Source: Intrasporangium_A sp039812505 (GTDB taxonomy: Bacteria; Actinomycetota; Actinomycetes; Actinomycetales; Dermatophilaceae). From it: a stretch of DNA of 14,765 bases. The stretch's first letter is position 1. The number at the start of each line of letters is the position of its first letter. The notes under the pieces are model-generated. The model ran no database searches. It was not told the origin of the DNA and saw only the letters and a list, made by a program, of their open reading frames with translations. The stretch is taken from contig NZ_JBDIAQ010000086.1 of the NCBI RefSeq assembly GCF_039812505.1, forward strand, positions 1 through 14,765, written 5' to 3'. A program made the position numbers and the translations under genes. Positions 6,922-13,113 of this stretch are shown one piece after another.

Positions 6922-6937
6922 GGGCGGTATGCCGCCC
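6922..6937 (+). terminator. Short GC hairpin after the MerR gene
   Basis: GGGCGG (6922-6927) pairs with CCGCCC (6932-6937) around the loop TATG, 11 bases after the stop. The hairpin contains one copy of GGTATGCCGC (6926-6935). No T-tract follows; modest support as a terminator. Confidence 0.45.
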
Positions 6938-7019
6938 GCCCGGGTCGCGTGCGACGATGAGGTGTCCTCGCACGCCGTCGGTGCCGAGCCCGGCACGGAC
7001 CCCGACCCAGGAAGGTGTC

Positions 7020-7907
7020 ATGTCCACGGACGTCTCGCACAACTCGAAGATCGCGGCCTACGCCCACCCGGAGCGCCTGGTCACGACCGACTGGCTCGCG
7101 CAGCAGGTCGACGCGGGCAGGGTCGGCGCCGCGGACGGCATCGTGCTGCTCGAGTCCGACGAGGACGTCCTGCTCTACGCCACCGGGCACATCCCCGGCG
7201 CGCAGAAGATCGACTGGCACCTGGACCTCAACGACCCGCTGACCCGCGACTACGTCGACGGACCGCGGTTCGCCGAGGTGATGGGCTCGCGCGGCATCGG
7301 ACGCGACACGACGATCGTGGTCTACGGCGACAAGAGCAACTGGTGGGCGGCCTACGCCCTCTGGGTCTTCACCCTGTTCGGCCACCGCGACGTCCGACTC
7401 GTCGACGGCGGCCGCGCCAAGTGGATCGAGGAGGGCCGCAAGCTGACCAGGGACGTGCCCACGGTCACCCCGGCCGACTACCCGGTGATCACGCGTGACG
7501 ACGCCCCGATCCGGGCCTTCCGCGACGACGTGCTCGCCCACCTCGGCAAGCCGCTCGTCGACGTGCGCTCGCCGGGCGAGTTCACCGGCGAGCTGCTCCA
7601 CATGCCCGACTACCCCCAGGAGGGGGCGCTGCGCGGCGGGCACATCCCCGGCGCGAAGTCGGTCCCGTGGTCACGCGCGGCCAACGACGACGGCACGTTC
7701 AGGTCCCGCGAGGAGCTCGAGTCGATCTACCTGACCGAGCAGGGTCTCTCGCCGGACGACGACGTCGTCGCCTACTGCCGCATCGGGGAGCGCTCGTCGC
7801 ACACCTGGTTCGTGCTGACCCAGCTGCTCGGCTTCGGCTCGGTGCGCAACTACGACGGCTCGTGGACCGAGTGGGGCAACACCGTCCGCGTCCCGATCGA
7901 ACGATGA
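7020..7907 (+). CDS. sseA: Thiosulfate/3-mercaptopyruvate sulfurtransferase (tandem rhodanese, SseA type)
   Basis: A 295-residue protein with two rhodanese domains, moving sulfane sulfur from a donor such as thiosulfate to an acceptor through a Cys persulfide. The inactive N-terminal domain spans about 19-141 (HIPGAQKIDW; VYGDKSNWWAAY, with Asp where the active Cys would be). The catalytic domain is about 175-290, with DVRSPGEF (181-188), GHIPGAKSVPW and the active-site loop YCRIGERSSHTWFVL (252-266), C253 being catalytic. The closing GSWTEWGN (280-287) is typical. ATG 7020 is preceded by AGGAAGG with a 4-base gap; the longer reading frame adds a non-homologous stretch. It overlaps the SufE-like gene by 4 bases (ATGA), as with Rv3283-Rv3284 in M. 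tuberculosis. Confidence 0.94.
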   Translation: MSTDVSHNSKIAAYAHPERLVTTDWLAQQVDAGRVGAADGIVLLESDEDVLLYATGHIPGAQKIDWHLDLNDPLTRDYVDGPRFAEVMGSRGIGRDTTIVVYGDKSNWWAAYALWVFTLFGHRDVRLVDGGRAKWIEEGRKLTRDVPTVTPADYPVITRDDAPIRAFRDDVLAHLGKPLVDVRSPGEFTGELLHMPDYPQEGALRGGHIPGAKSVPWSRAANDDGTFRSREELESIYLTEQGLSPDDDVVAYCRIGERSSHTWFVLTQLLGFGSVRNYDGSWTEWGNTVRVPIER

Positions 7908-8374
7908 GCCCGGCGTCCGAGACGCCGCTTCCCGAGGCGCTGGCCGAGATCGCCCGGGACTTCGCCTCGGCGAGCAACCCGATGAAGCTCGACCTGCTGC
8001 TCGAGTTCAGCGAGGAGCTGCCGCCGCTGCCGGAGCGCTACGCCGGGCAGCTCGACAAGCTCGAACGGGTCGACGAGTGCCAGTCGCCGCTGTTCCTTAC
8101 CGTCGAGGTCGACGACGGCGACCAGCTCGAGGACCGTCCGGTCCACCTGTTCTTCGACGCCCCGCCCGAGGCGCCGACGACCCGCGGGTTCGCCGGCATC
8201 CTGCACGAGGGCCTCGACGGACTGTCCGCCGCGCAGGTCCTCGCGGTCCCCGACGACGCCCCGATGCGCTTCGGCCTGGCCGAGGCGGTCTCGCCGCTGC
8301 GCATCCGCGGGATGGTCGCGATGCTGGGCCGGATCAAGCGCCAGGTGCGCGCGAAGACGGCCGCGGCCGCCTGA
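7904..8374 (+). CDS. SufE-family cysteine desulfuration protein
   Basis: A 156-residue SufE-domain protein that likely accepts sulfur as a persulfide, in classic systems from a cysteine desulfurase for Fe-S cluster or cofactor assembly. LEFSEELPPLPERY (33-46) leads to RVDECQSPLFL (55-65), where C59 corresponds to the SufE sulfur-accepting Cys. The conserved core FAGILHEGLDGLSAAQVLAV and SPLRIRGMVAMLGRIKRQ complete the fold. The ATG overlaps the rhodanese stop by 4 bases, so the two are translationally coupled; the rhodanese may be its sulfur donor or partner. No suf or isc genes are nearby. The longer upstream extension of this frame is a shadow of the rhodanese gene. Confidence 0.93.
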   Translation: MSPASETPLPEALAEIARDFASASNPMKLDLLLEFSEELPPLPERYAGQLDKLERVDECQSPLFLTVEVDDGDQLEDRPVHLFFDAPPEAPTTRGFAGILHEGLDGLSAAQVLAVPDDAPMRFGLAEAVSPLRIRGMVAMLGRIKRQVRAKTAAAA

Positions 8375-8390
8375 CCCGCGCCGGCCCCAG

Positions 8391-8468
8391 CCCACCCCCC
8401 AGCCCGGTTCGATGTAATACCGCAGCCCAGAGACCGCGGCATTACATCGAACCGGGCTGGGGGGTGGG
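8391..8468. repeat. Long near-perfect palindrome with 33-bp arms
   Basis: Positions 8391-8423 pair with 8436-8468; 32 of 33 positions match, the exception being A8419 against C8440. The loop is AGCCCAGAGACC (8424-8435). The outer arm is C-rich (CCCACCCCCCAGCCCGG), the inner part is unusually AT-containing for this DNA (TTCGATGTAAT). It begins 16 bases after the SufE-like stop, so it could stop transcription, but it is much longer than the other terminators here. A mobile palindromic repeat or protein-binding site is possible. Confidence 0.85.
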
Positions 8469-8492
8469 GGGTGCCCTGCCCTGGGGACCACG

Positions 8493-8521
8493 TTGAAAAA
8501 TATCGTGACGCGACACATGAT
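8493..8521 (+). promoter_or_regulatory. Putative promoter of the SPW-repeat gene
   Basis: TTGAAA (8493-8498), a 17-base spacer and CATGAT (8516-8521) give four of six matches at the -10. An alternative -10 is TATCGT (8501-8506), with a poorer -35. The stretch GTTGAAAAATATCG is strikingly AT-rich for this genome. Confidence 0.45.
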
Positions 8522-8524
8522 GGA

Positions 8525-8581
8525 GGTGTCCGGTCCGCCAAGGATCGACGGGCCATCTGATCGAAAGGTGGTCAGGACACC
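8525..8581 (+). promoter_or_regulatory. Inverted repeat reaching the SPW-gene start codon
   Basis: GGTGTCC (8525-8531) is complementary to GGACACC (8575-8581), which ends immediately before ATG 8582 and contains part of the AGGA ribosome binding site (8574-8577). If both arms are transcribed the site could be masked. A second purine stretch, AAAGGTGG (8564-8571), lies in the loop. With the TTGAAA/CATGAT promoter, transcription would begin near 8529 and lose most of the left arm, so the alternative is a DNA operator. Confidence 0.4.
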
Positions 8582-8938
8582 ATGAAGAAGACCCTGCACC
8601 CGCAGGATGTCATCACCCTCGTCGCCGGGATCTACGCCTTCCTGTCGCCCATCTGGACGACCACGACGAGCGCCGCGACGTGGACGATGGTCATCCTCGG
8701 CATCATCACGGCACTCCTGCCGCTCACCGAGCTCGTCCGCCCGGACCTGCTCTCCGTCGAGGGAGTCACCGCCCTGCTCGGCGTGCTGTTCATCATCTCG
8801 CCGTGGGTCATGGGCTTCGCCGCCACGGCGATGCCGATGGCAGTCACTGCCTGGATCGTCGGAGTCGTGACGCTCGTCGTCAGCCTCGCCGACGTCCAGG
8901 TCACCAGGAGCCACCACCGCGAGGTGACGGCGCACTGA
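8582..8938 (+). CDS. SPW-repeat membrane protein
   Basis: A 118-residue small integral membrane protein with two SPW (PF03779-type) repeats. Four hydrophobic segments lie at about 9-25, 33-49, 60-78 and 84-104. The repeat signature occurs as LSPIW (21-25) and ISPWVMGF (72-79), each after a helix and a short turn. The N-terminus MKKTLHPQDV and the C-terminal tail DVQVTRSHHREVTAH are polar. The family is widespread in actinobacteria and some other bacteria and has no established biochemical function. ATG 8582 has AGGA four bases upstream. It appears monocistronic: its own promoter lies upstream and a convergent hairpin follows 20 bases after the stop. Confidence 0.88.
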   Translation: MKKTLHPQDVITLVAGIYAFLSPIWTTTTSAATWTMVILGIITALLPLTELVRPDLLSVEGVTALLGVLFIISPWVMGFAATAMPMAVTAWIVGVVTLVVSLADVQVTRSHHREVTAH

Positions 8939-8958
8939 CCCGGCCGGGTGCACAGGAT

Positions 8959-8992
8959 CGGTATGCCGCTGAGCTGGCTCAGCGGCATACCG
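8959..8992. terminator. Convergent terminator hairpin built from GGTATGCCGC copies
   Basis: A perfect 15-bp stem, CGGTATGCCGCTGAG (8959-8973) against 8978-8992, with loop CTGG. It sits between the stops of the SPW gene (8938, +) and the GNAT-Nudix gene (9012, -), so it can serve both strands. Each arm holds one copy of GGTATGCCGC. No T-tract follows. Confidence 0.8.
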
Positions 8993-9011
8993 CTGTCCGT
9001 CCGGGGTCGGG

Positions 9012-9902
9012 TCAGAGCGGCTGCCCGGCCTCCAGGTGCAGCGGCACGGGCCCGGCCGTCTCGAGGCGGCCGAGCAGGACGTCCAGGTACTCGGGGACGT
9101 GCGTCCGCGCCTCCTCGCGGGTGCACCAGTGCACGGCGGTGATCTCGGTGGCCTCGAACCTCATCGTGGCGACCAGCGACCGCTGGTGCCGGCCCAGGTC
9201 GAAGACGAACTGGCACGCGTCGTCCCAGCCGCGCCACGGCGGCATCCAGTTGACCACCAGCAGGCCGCGCACGGGCAGGTCGAGCCCGAGCTCCTCGGCC
9301 AGCTCGCGCCGCACGGCGCTCGCCGGCGACTCCCACGGGTCGACGACCCCGCCGGGCAGGTCCCACTCGCGCTTGTAGGTCAGCTCGCACAGCAGCACCC
9401 GGCCCTGCTCGTCGCGCAGGACCGCCTGGCTGATGACCCGCTTTGTCGGCAGGTTGGCGTTCAGCACCCCGATGAAGCCGTCGCGGGTGTCCGGCATCGG
9501 GTCCGCGGCCAGGCGGGCCACCCGCACCAGGTCGGTGCGGGGCCCACCGGCCCCGCGGGCGATCCCTTCGCGGCGCAGCCCGGCCCGGGCCGCGATGCGC
9601 AGCTGCGCGGTGTCGCCGACCGGGACCAGCCCCTCGACGCGGTGCAGGCCGAGCTTCGCGAAACAGTGGTCGACCGCGAGTCGCAGCGCCCGGTGCGGCA
9701 CTCCCGCGCCGAGGTGCCGGGGATTGAACTGCCAGCCGAGCAGCGCCGTCAGCTCGCGCACCGGCCGGACCGACACCGTCGCGACGGTCTCGCCGCGGGC
9801 CAGCACCGTGAGGTGGTCCAGGCCGTCGGGCGCCCGCTCGGCCCGGACGACGAGGTCGGCCTCCGTCAGGCGCTGCTCGCCGGGCAGGGACGGCCAGCCC
9901 AC
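9012..9902 (-). CDS. GNAT-like / Nudix hydrolase fusion protein
   Basis: A 296-residue two-domain protein. Residues about 25-130 resemble a GNAT acetyltransferase: WQFNPRHLGAGVPHRALRLA (57-76) carries the R-x-x-G-x-G acetyl-CoA loop (R62-G67), and LHRVEGLVPVGDTAQLRIAARAGLRREG fits the GNAT C-terminal half. Residues about 155-285 are a Nudix hydrolase with a complete Nudix box, GX5EX7REUXEEXGU, from G185 through E191, R199-E200, E203-E204 to L207. That domain cleaves a nucleoside diphosphate linked to some moiety, using Mg2+. The substrate and the GNAT acceptor are unknown; the GNAT part is short at its N-terminus and may be inactive. GTG 9902 was chosen because it lies 2 bases after the aldo/keto reductase stop, suggesting translational coupling; no ribosome binding site is visible. 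Confidence 0.82.
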   Translation of the reverse strand: MGWPSLPGEQRLTEADLVVRAERAPDGLDHLTVLARGETVATVSVRPVRELTALLGWQFNPRHLGAGVPHRALRLAVDHCFAKLGLHRVEGLVPVGDTAQLRIAARAGLRREGIARGAGGPRTDLVRVARLAADPMPDTRDGFIGVLNANLPTKRVISQAVLRDEQGRVLLCELTYKREWDLPGGVVDPWESPASAVRRELAEELGLDLPVRGLLVVNWMPPWRGWDDACQFVFDLGRHQRSLVATMRFEATEITAVHWCTREEARTHVPEYLDVLLGRLETAGPVPLHLEAGQPL

Positions 9903-9904
9903 GG

Positions 9905-10750
9905 TCAGGCGCCGAACTCGTCGGGGTTCGGCCCGGTCCGCTGCCCGCGGTCGAGCGCGGCGATCGCAGCCAGGTCCTCCTCGTCGAGGTCGAAGCCGAA
10001 CAGGTCGGCGTTCTGGGCGATCCGGGCCGGCCTGACCGACCTGGTCAGCACTACGTGGCCCAGCTGCAGCTGCCAGCGCAGGGCGACCTGTGCGGGCGTC
10101 ACGGTGTGCTTGTCGGCCACCCGGTTGATCTCGGGGTCCTGCAGCAGGCCGGCCCGCGCGGCCAGCGGGCTCCAGGCCTCGGTGACGATGCCGTGCTCGG
10201 CGTGGAAGGCGCGCAGCTCGCGCTGCTGCAGGTAGGGCGACAGCTCGACCTGGTTGACCGACGGCGCCACCCCCGTCGCGTCCAGGAGGCGCTGCAGGTG
10301 CGGGACGTGGAAGTTGCACACCCCGACGGAGCGCACCCGACCCGACCGTTGCAGCTCGAGCAGCTGCTCCCAGCCCCCGACGTACTCGTCGCGGCTCGGG
10401 GCGGGCCAGTGGATCAGGTAGAGGTCGAGCACGTCGAGGCCGAGCCGCGCCAGCGACGCGTCGAAGGCCGGCAGGACCCGGTCGAGGTGGGTGTACCAGA
10501 CCTTCGTCGTGATGAACACGTCGTCACGCGCCAGACCGGCCCGGGTCAGCACGCGCCCGACCCCCGACTCGTTGCGATACATCTCGGCGGTGTCGATGTG
10601 GCGGTAGCCGGTCTCCAGGGCCGCACCGAAGGCGGCGTCCACCTGGTCGTCCGGGACCTCCCAGACCCCGAAGCCGAGCTGTGGGATCGCCAGCCCGGGC
10701 GTCGAGGCGTGGCCTAGGGGAACCATCCGGACCGGCAGCTTCGCGCTCAT
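9905..10750 (-). CDS. Aldo/keto reductase (2,5-diketo-D-gluconate reductase-like)
   Basis: A 281-residue NADPH-dependent TIM-barrel oxidoreductase reducing aldehydes or ketones; overall it resembles the bacterial AKR5 group. The catalytic tetrad is complete: D53 and Y58 in HIDTAEMYRNE (51-61), K83 in FITTKVW (79-85), H114 in DLYLIHWPAP (109-118). Other family marks are SVGVCNFHVPHL and NQVELSPYLQQRELRAFH. The cofactor region VVLTRSVRPARIAQNADLFGF has TRSV where most relatives have PKS/PRS. Natural substrate cannot be inferred. ATG 10750 lies 7 bases after TAGGTT on the minus strand, so it is probably leaderless. The GNAT-Nudix gene follows 2 bases after its stop, forming a two-gene operon. 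Confidence 0.93.
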   Translation of the reverse strand: MSAKLPVRMVPLGHASTPGLAIPQLGFGVWEVPDDQVDAAFGAALETGYRHIDTAEMYRNESGVGRVLTRAGLARDDVFITTKVWYTHLDRVLPAFDASLARLGLDVLDLYLIHWPAPSRDEYVGGWEQLLELQRSGRVRSVGVCNFHVPHLQRLLDATGVAPSVNQVELSPYLQQRELRAFHAEHGIVTEAWSPLAARAGLLQDPEINRVADKHTVTPAQVALRWQLQLGHVVLTRSVRPARIAQNADLFGFDLDEEDLAAIAALDRGQRTGPNPDEFGA

Positions 10751-10763
10751 GGGGACAAACCTA
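10751..10763 (-). promoter_or_regulatory. Putative leaderless -10 element of the aldo/keto reductase gene
   Basis: On the minus strand TAGGTT (10763-10758) fits TANNNT, with TGTCCCC filling the 7 bases before ATG 10750. No -35 is recognisable. Confidence 0.45.
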
Positions 10764-10876
10764 CGTCGCGGCGGGCCGGGGCCGGGCAGGGGCCGGCCGC
10801 CGCGGTGTGCCCGACCTCACGAGGTGACCCGCAGGTAACCCCGGTTCCGAGCCGGGGCGCCCGCTGCCGCAGGCGC

Positions 10877-10889
10877 TAGAGTCCCACCC
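10877..10889 (+). promoter_or_regulatory. Putative leaderless -10 element of the biotin carboxylase gene
   Basis: TAGAGT (10877-10882) is followed by the 7 bases CCCACCC and then ATG 10890. No ribosome binding site exists before the start. Upstream are small inverted repeats, ACCTC-AC-GAGGT (10815-10826) and CCCCGG/CCGGGG (10839-10857), which could be regulatory. Confidence 0.5.
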
Positions 10890-12683
10890 ATGGCATCCAT
10901 CAGCAAGGTCCTGATCGCTAACCGCGGCGAGATCGCGGTCCGCATCGCACGTGCCTGCAAGGACAGCGGGATCGGCTCGGTGGCGGTGTACGCGGAGCCC
11001 GACCGGGATGCCCTGCACGTCAGGGTAGCCGACGAGGCGTACTCCTTGGGCGGCTCGACCCCCGGCGACAGCTACCTGGTGCAGGACAAGCTGCTCGAGA
11101 TCGCCAGGCAGTCCGGTGCCGACGCGGTCCACCCCGGCTACGGCTTCCTCGCCGAGAACGCCGGCTTCGCCCAGGCGGTCCTGGACGCCGGGCTGGTCTG
11201 GATCGGGCCCGGTCCCGAGGCGATCGACGCGCTCGGCGACAAGGTCAAGGCCCGCCACATCGCGACCACCGCCGGCGCCCCGCTGGTGCCAGGCACGAAG
11301 GACCCGGTCTCGGGTCCCGACGAGGTCGTGGAGTTCGCCCGAGAGCACGGCCTGCCGGTTGCCATCAAGGCCGCCTACGGCGGCGGCGGGCGCGGCCTGA
11401 AGGTCGCCCGGACCCTTGAAGAGATCCCGCACCTGTACGAGTCGGCCGTCCGCGAGGCGGTCACCGCCTTCGGGCGCGGGGAGTGCTTCGTCGAGCGGTT
11501 CCTGGACCGGCCGCGCCACGTCGAGACCCAGTGCATCGCCGACCAGCACGGCAACGTGGTCGTCGTCTCGACCCGCGACTGCTCCCTGCAGCGCCGCAAC
11601 CAGAAGCTGGTCGAGGAGGCGCCGGCGCCGTTCCTGACCGAGGAGCAGCACGCCGAGCTGGTCCGCGCAAGCAAGGCCATCCTGAAGGGGGCCGGCTACG
11701 TGAGTGCCGGCACGTGCGAGTTCCTCGTCGCCCCGGACGGGGTCATCTCCTTCCTCGAGGTCAACACCCGCCTGCAGGTCGAGCACCCGGTCACCGAGGA
11801 GGTCACCGGCGTCGACCTGGTGCGCGAGCAGTTCCGGGTGGCCAACGGCGAGCGGCTCGACTACCCCGACCCCGTGCCGCACGCGCACTCGATCGAGTTC
11901 CGGATCAACGGCGAGGACGCCGGCCGCGGCTTCCTGCCGGCCCCCGGCACGGTCTCGACCTTCCGCCCGCCGGCCGGCCCCGGCGTCCGGGTCGACTCGG
12001 GCGTCGTCGAGGGAGACGTCATCGCCGGCGCGTTCGACTCGATGCTGGCCAAGCTGATCGTCACCGGGCACACCCGTCAGGAGGCGATCGAGCGGGCCCG
12101 GCGGGCGCTGGCCGAGTTCGAGGTCGACGGCATGCCGACGGTGCTGCCCTTCCACCGGGCGGTCGTGCGCGACCCAGCGTTCGCCCCGGCCGACCCGGAC
12201 GAGAAGTTCGGGATCTACACGACGTGGATCGAGACCGAGTTCCACAACACGATCGAGCCCTACGCCGGGGGTCCCTCCGACAGCCCCGAGGCCGAGGAGC
12301 GACAGCGCATCGTCGTGGAGGTCGGCGGCAAGCGGCTCGAGGTCTCGCTGCCCGGTGGCCTGACGCTCGGCGGGGGCGGCTCCGGGCCGGCCACCAGGAA
12401 GAAGGCCCCGAAGCGCTCGGCCGGCGGGGGCCGTGGCGGCGGTGCCGCCTCCGGCGACGCGCTGACCGCGCCGATGCAGGGCACGATCGTCAAGATCGCG
12501 GTGCAGGAGGGCGCCACGGTAACGACCGGTGACCTCGTCGTCGTCCTGGAGGCGATGAAGATGGAGCAGCCGATCACCGCGCACAAGGACGGTGTCGTCA
12601 CCGGCCTGAGCGCCAAGGTGGGCGAGACCGTCAACTCCGGCAGCGTGCTTGCCGAGATCAAGGACCAGCCCACCGAAGGCTGA
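10890..12683 (+). CDS. accA3: Acyl-CoA carboxylase alpha subunit (biotin carboxylase + BCCP)
   Basis: A 597-residue biotin-dependent carboxylase alpha subunit: ATP-driven carboxylation of its own biotin, then handed to an AccD-type beta subunit. The biotin carboxylase N-domain starts KVLIANRGEIAVRIARA (6-22). The ATP-grasp domain has AIKAAYGGGGRGLKVA (158-173) and EVNTRLQVEHPVTEE (290-304), with E290, N292, R294 and E298 at known catalytic/metal positions. The C-terminal BC part follows to about 450. A Gly/Ala/Lys-rich linker (roughly 485-523) leads to the BCCP domain, with biotinyl Lys557 in EAMKMEQP. The symbol follows resemblance to mycobacterial AccA3, which serves several beta subunits in acetyl/propionyl-CoA carboxylation for fatty and mycolic acids. 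It is monocistronic and could also serve the AccD at 3608. A hairpin at 12701 ends it. Confidence 0.95.
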   Translation: MASISKVLIANRGEIAVRIARACKDSGIGSVAVYAEPDRDALHVRVADEAYSLGGSTPGDSYLVQDKLLEIARQSGADAVHPGYGFLAENAGFAQAVLDAGLVWIGPGPEAIDALGDKVKARHIATTAGAPLVPGTKDPVSGPDEVVEFAREHGLPVAIKAAYGGGGRGLKVARTLEEIPHLYESAVREAVTAFGRGECFVERFLDRPRHVETQCIADQHGNVVVVSTRDCSLQRRNQKLVEEAPAPFLTEEQHAELVRASKAILKGAGYVSAGTCEFLVAPDGVISFLEVNTRLQVEHPVTEEVTGVDLVREQFRVANGERLDYPDPVPHAHSIEFRINGEDAGRGFLPAPGTVSTFRPPAGPGVRVDSGVVEGDVIAGAFDSMLAKLIVTGHTRQEAIERARRALAEFEVDGMPTVLPFHRAVVRDPAFAPADPDEKFGIYTTWIETEFHNTIEPYAGGPSDSPEAEERQRIVVEVGGKRLEVSLPGGLTLGGGGSGPATRKKAPKRSAGGGRGGGAASGDALTAPMQGTIVKIAVQEGATVTTGDLVVVLEAMKMEQPITAHKDGVVTGLSAKVGETVNSGSVLAEIKDQPTEG

Positions 12684-12700
12684 GGTCACCGAGACCAGAG

Positions 12701-12736
12701 GGTATGCCGCTCACGCACGTCGGTGGGCGGCATACC
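12701..12736 (+). terminator. Terminator hairpin after the biotin carboxylase gene
   Basis: GGTATGCCGC (12701-12710) pairs with GCGGCATACC (12727-12736). The stem continues inward through TCAC against GTGG (one G-T pair) to 14 bp, leaving the loop GCACGTCG. It starts 17 bases after the stop. Both arms are copies of the same dispersed word as the 8959 hairpin. No T-tract. Confidence 0.75.
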
Positions 12737-12788
12737 TGGTCGCGGGGTCGGCGCATTGACGGTGCGGGCCGCTGCGCCGGCGTTCTGG

Positions 12789-12801
12789 CACACTCGAGGC
12801 T
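12789..12801 (+). promoter_or_regulatory. Putative -10 element of the small membrane protein gene
   Basis: CACACT (12789-12794) lies 7 bases before GTG 12802, the same geometry as CAGACT before the MerR gene. A GAGG at 12796-12799 would alternatively serve as a ribosome binding site for GTG 12805. Confidence 0.35.
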
Positions 12802-13113
12802 GTGGTGAGCGCCCTGCTGTCCGAGGCCGGTCAGGCCTCGACCGGCCTGAACCTCAAGGGGCTCGTCGTCGTCGTGGTCGTCTTCGCCCTGGTCTACCCG
12901 CTGCAGCGGTGGCTGCGCGAACGGGTGTCGCGTCGTCGGGTCGAGCGCTGGCGCGAGGAGGACACGCGGGAGGAGCGGGGCGCGGACGGGCCGGAGCGGC
13001 GCGCTGACGAGCGGGAGCGGGACGCGGGCCGGAGCAGACGGGCCGACCCACCCAGGAGGGACGAGCGTGACGGATCCGGCGAGCATGACGGGCCCGGCGA
13101 CGCGTCGGGCTGA
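12802..13113 (+). CDS. Small single-helix membrane protein, function unknown
   Basis: I do not recognise a family. The 103-residue product has a short N-terminus, one strong hydrophobic helix at about 20-34 (GLVVVVVVFALVYPL), and a long, highly charged tail (about 36-103) rich in Arg, Glu, Asp and Gly. The tail has RERVSRRRVERWREE first, then mixed-charge, probably disordered sequence. A predicted topology is N-out, C-in because of the Arg cluster after the helix. The start is GTG 12802 (leaderless geometry) or GTG 12805 (GAGG 5 bases upstream). The stop TGA abuts the lpdA-like stop on the other strand with no gap. The tail's base composition resembles non-coding shadow, so the protein may be real only in part; the helix and promoter favour a true gene. 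Confidence 0.55.
   Translation: MVSALLSEAGQASTGLNLKGLVVVVVVFALVYPLQRWLRERVSRRRVERWREEDTREERGADGPERRADERERDAGRSRRADPPRRDERDGSGEHDGPGDASG

Noticed and set aside
5240..7042. Extended dehydrogenase reading frame starting upstream of 6427
   Set aside because: The upstream 200 residues run through the merR gene in antisense; ATG 6427 has a strong ribosome binding site and starts the conserved domain.
8401..8458. GGTTCGAT in the palindrome as a tRNA T-arm remnant or phage attachment site
   Set aside because: The rest of a tRNA is absent, no integrase or direct-repeat partner exists in the window, and the symmetry explains the sequence better.
10761..12689. Long minus-strand frame opposite the biotin carboxylase gene
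   Set aside because: It mirrors nearly the whole accA3-type gene, has no recognisable domain, and is the usual GC-rich antisense artefact.
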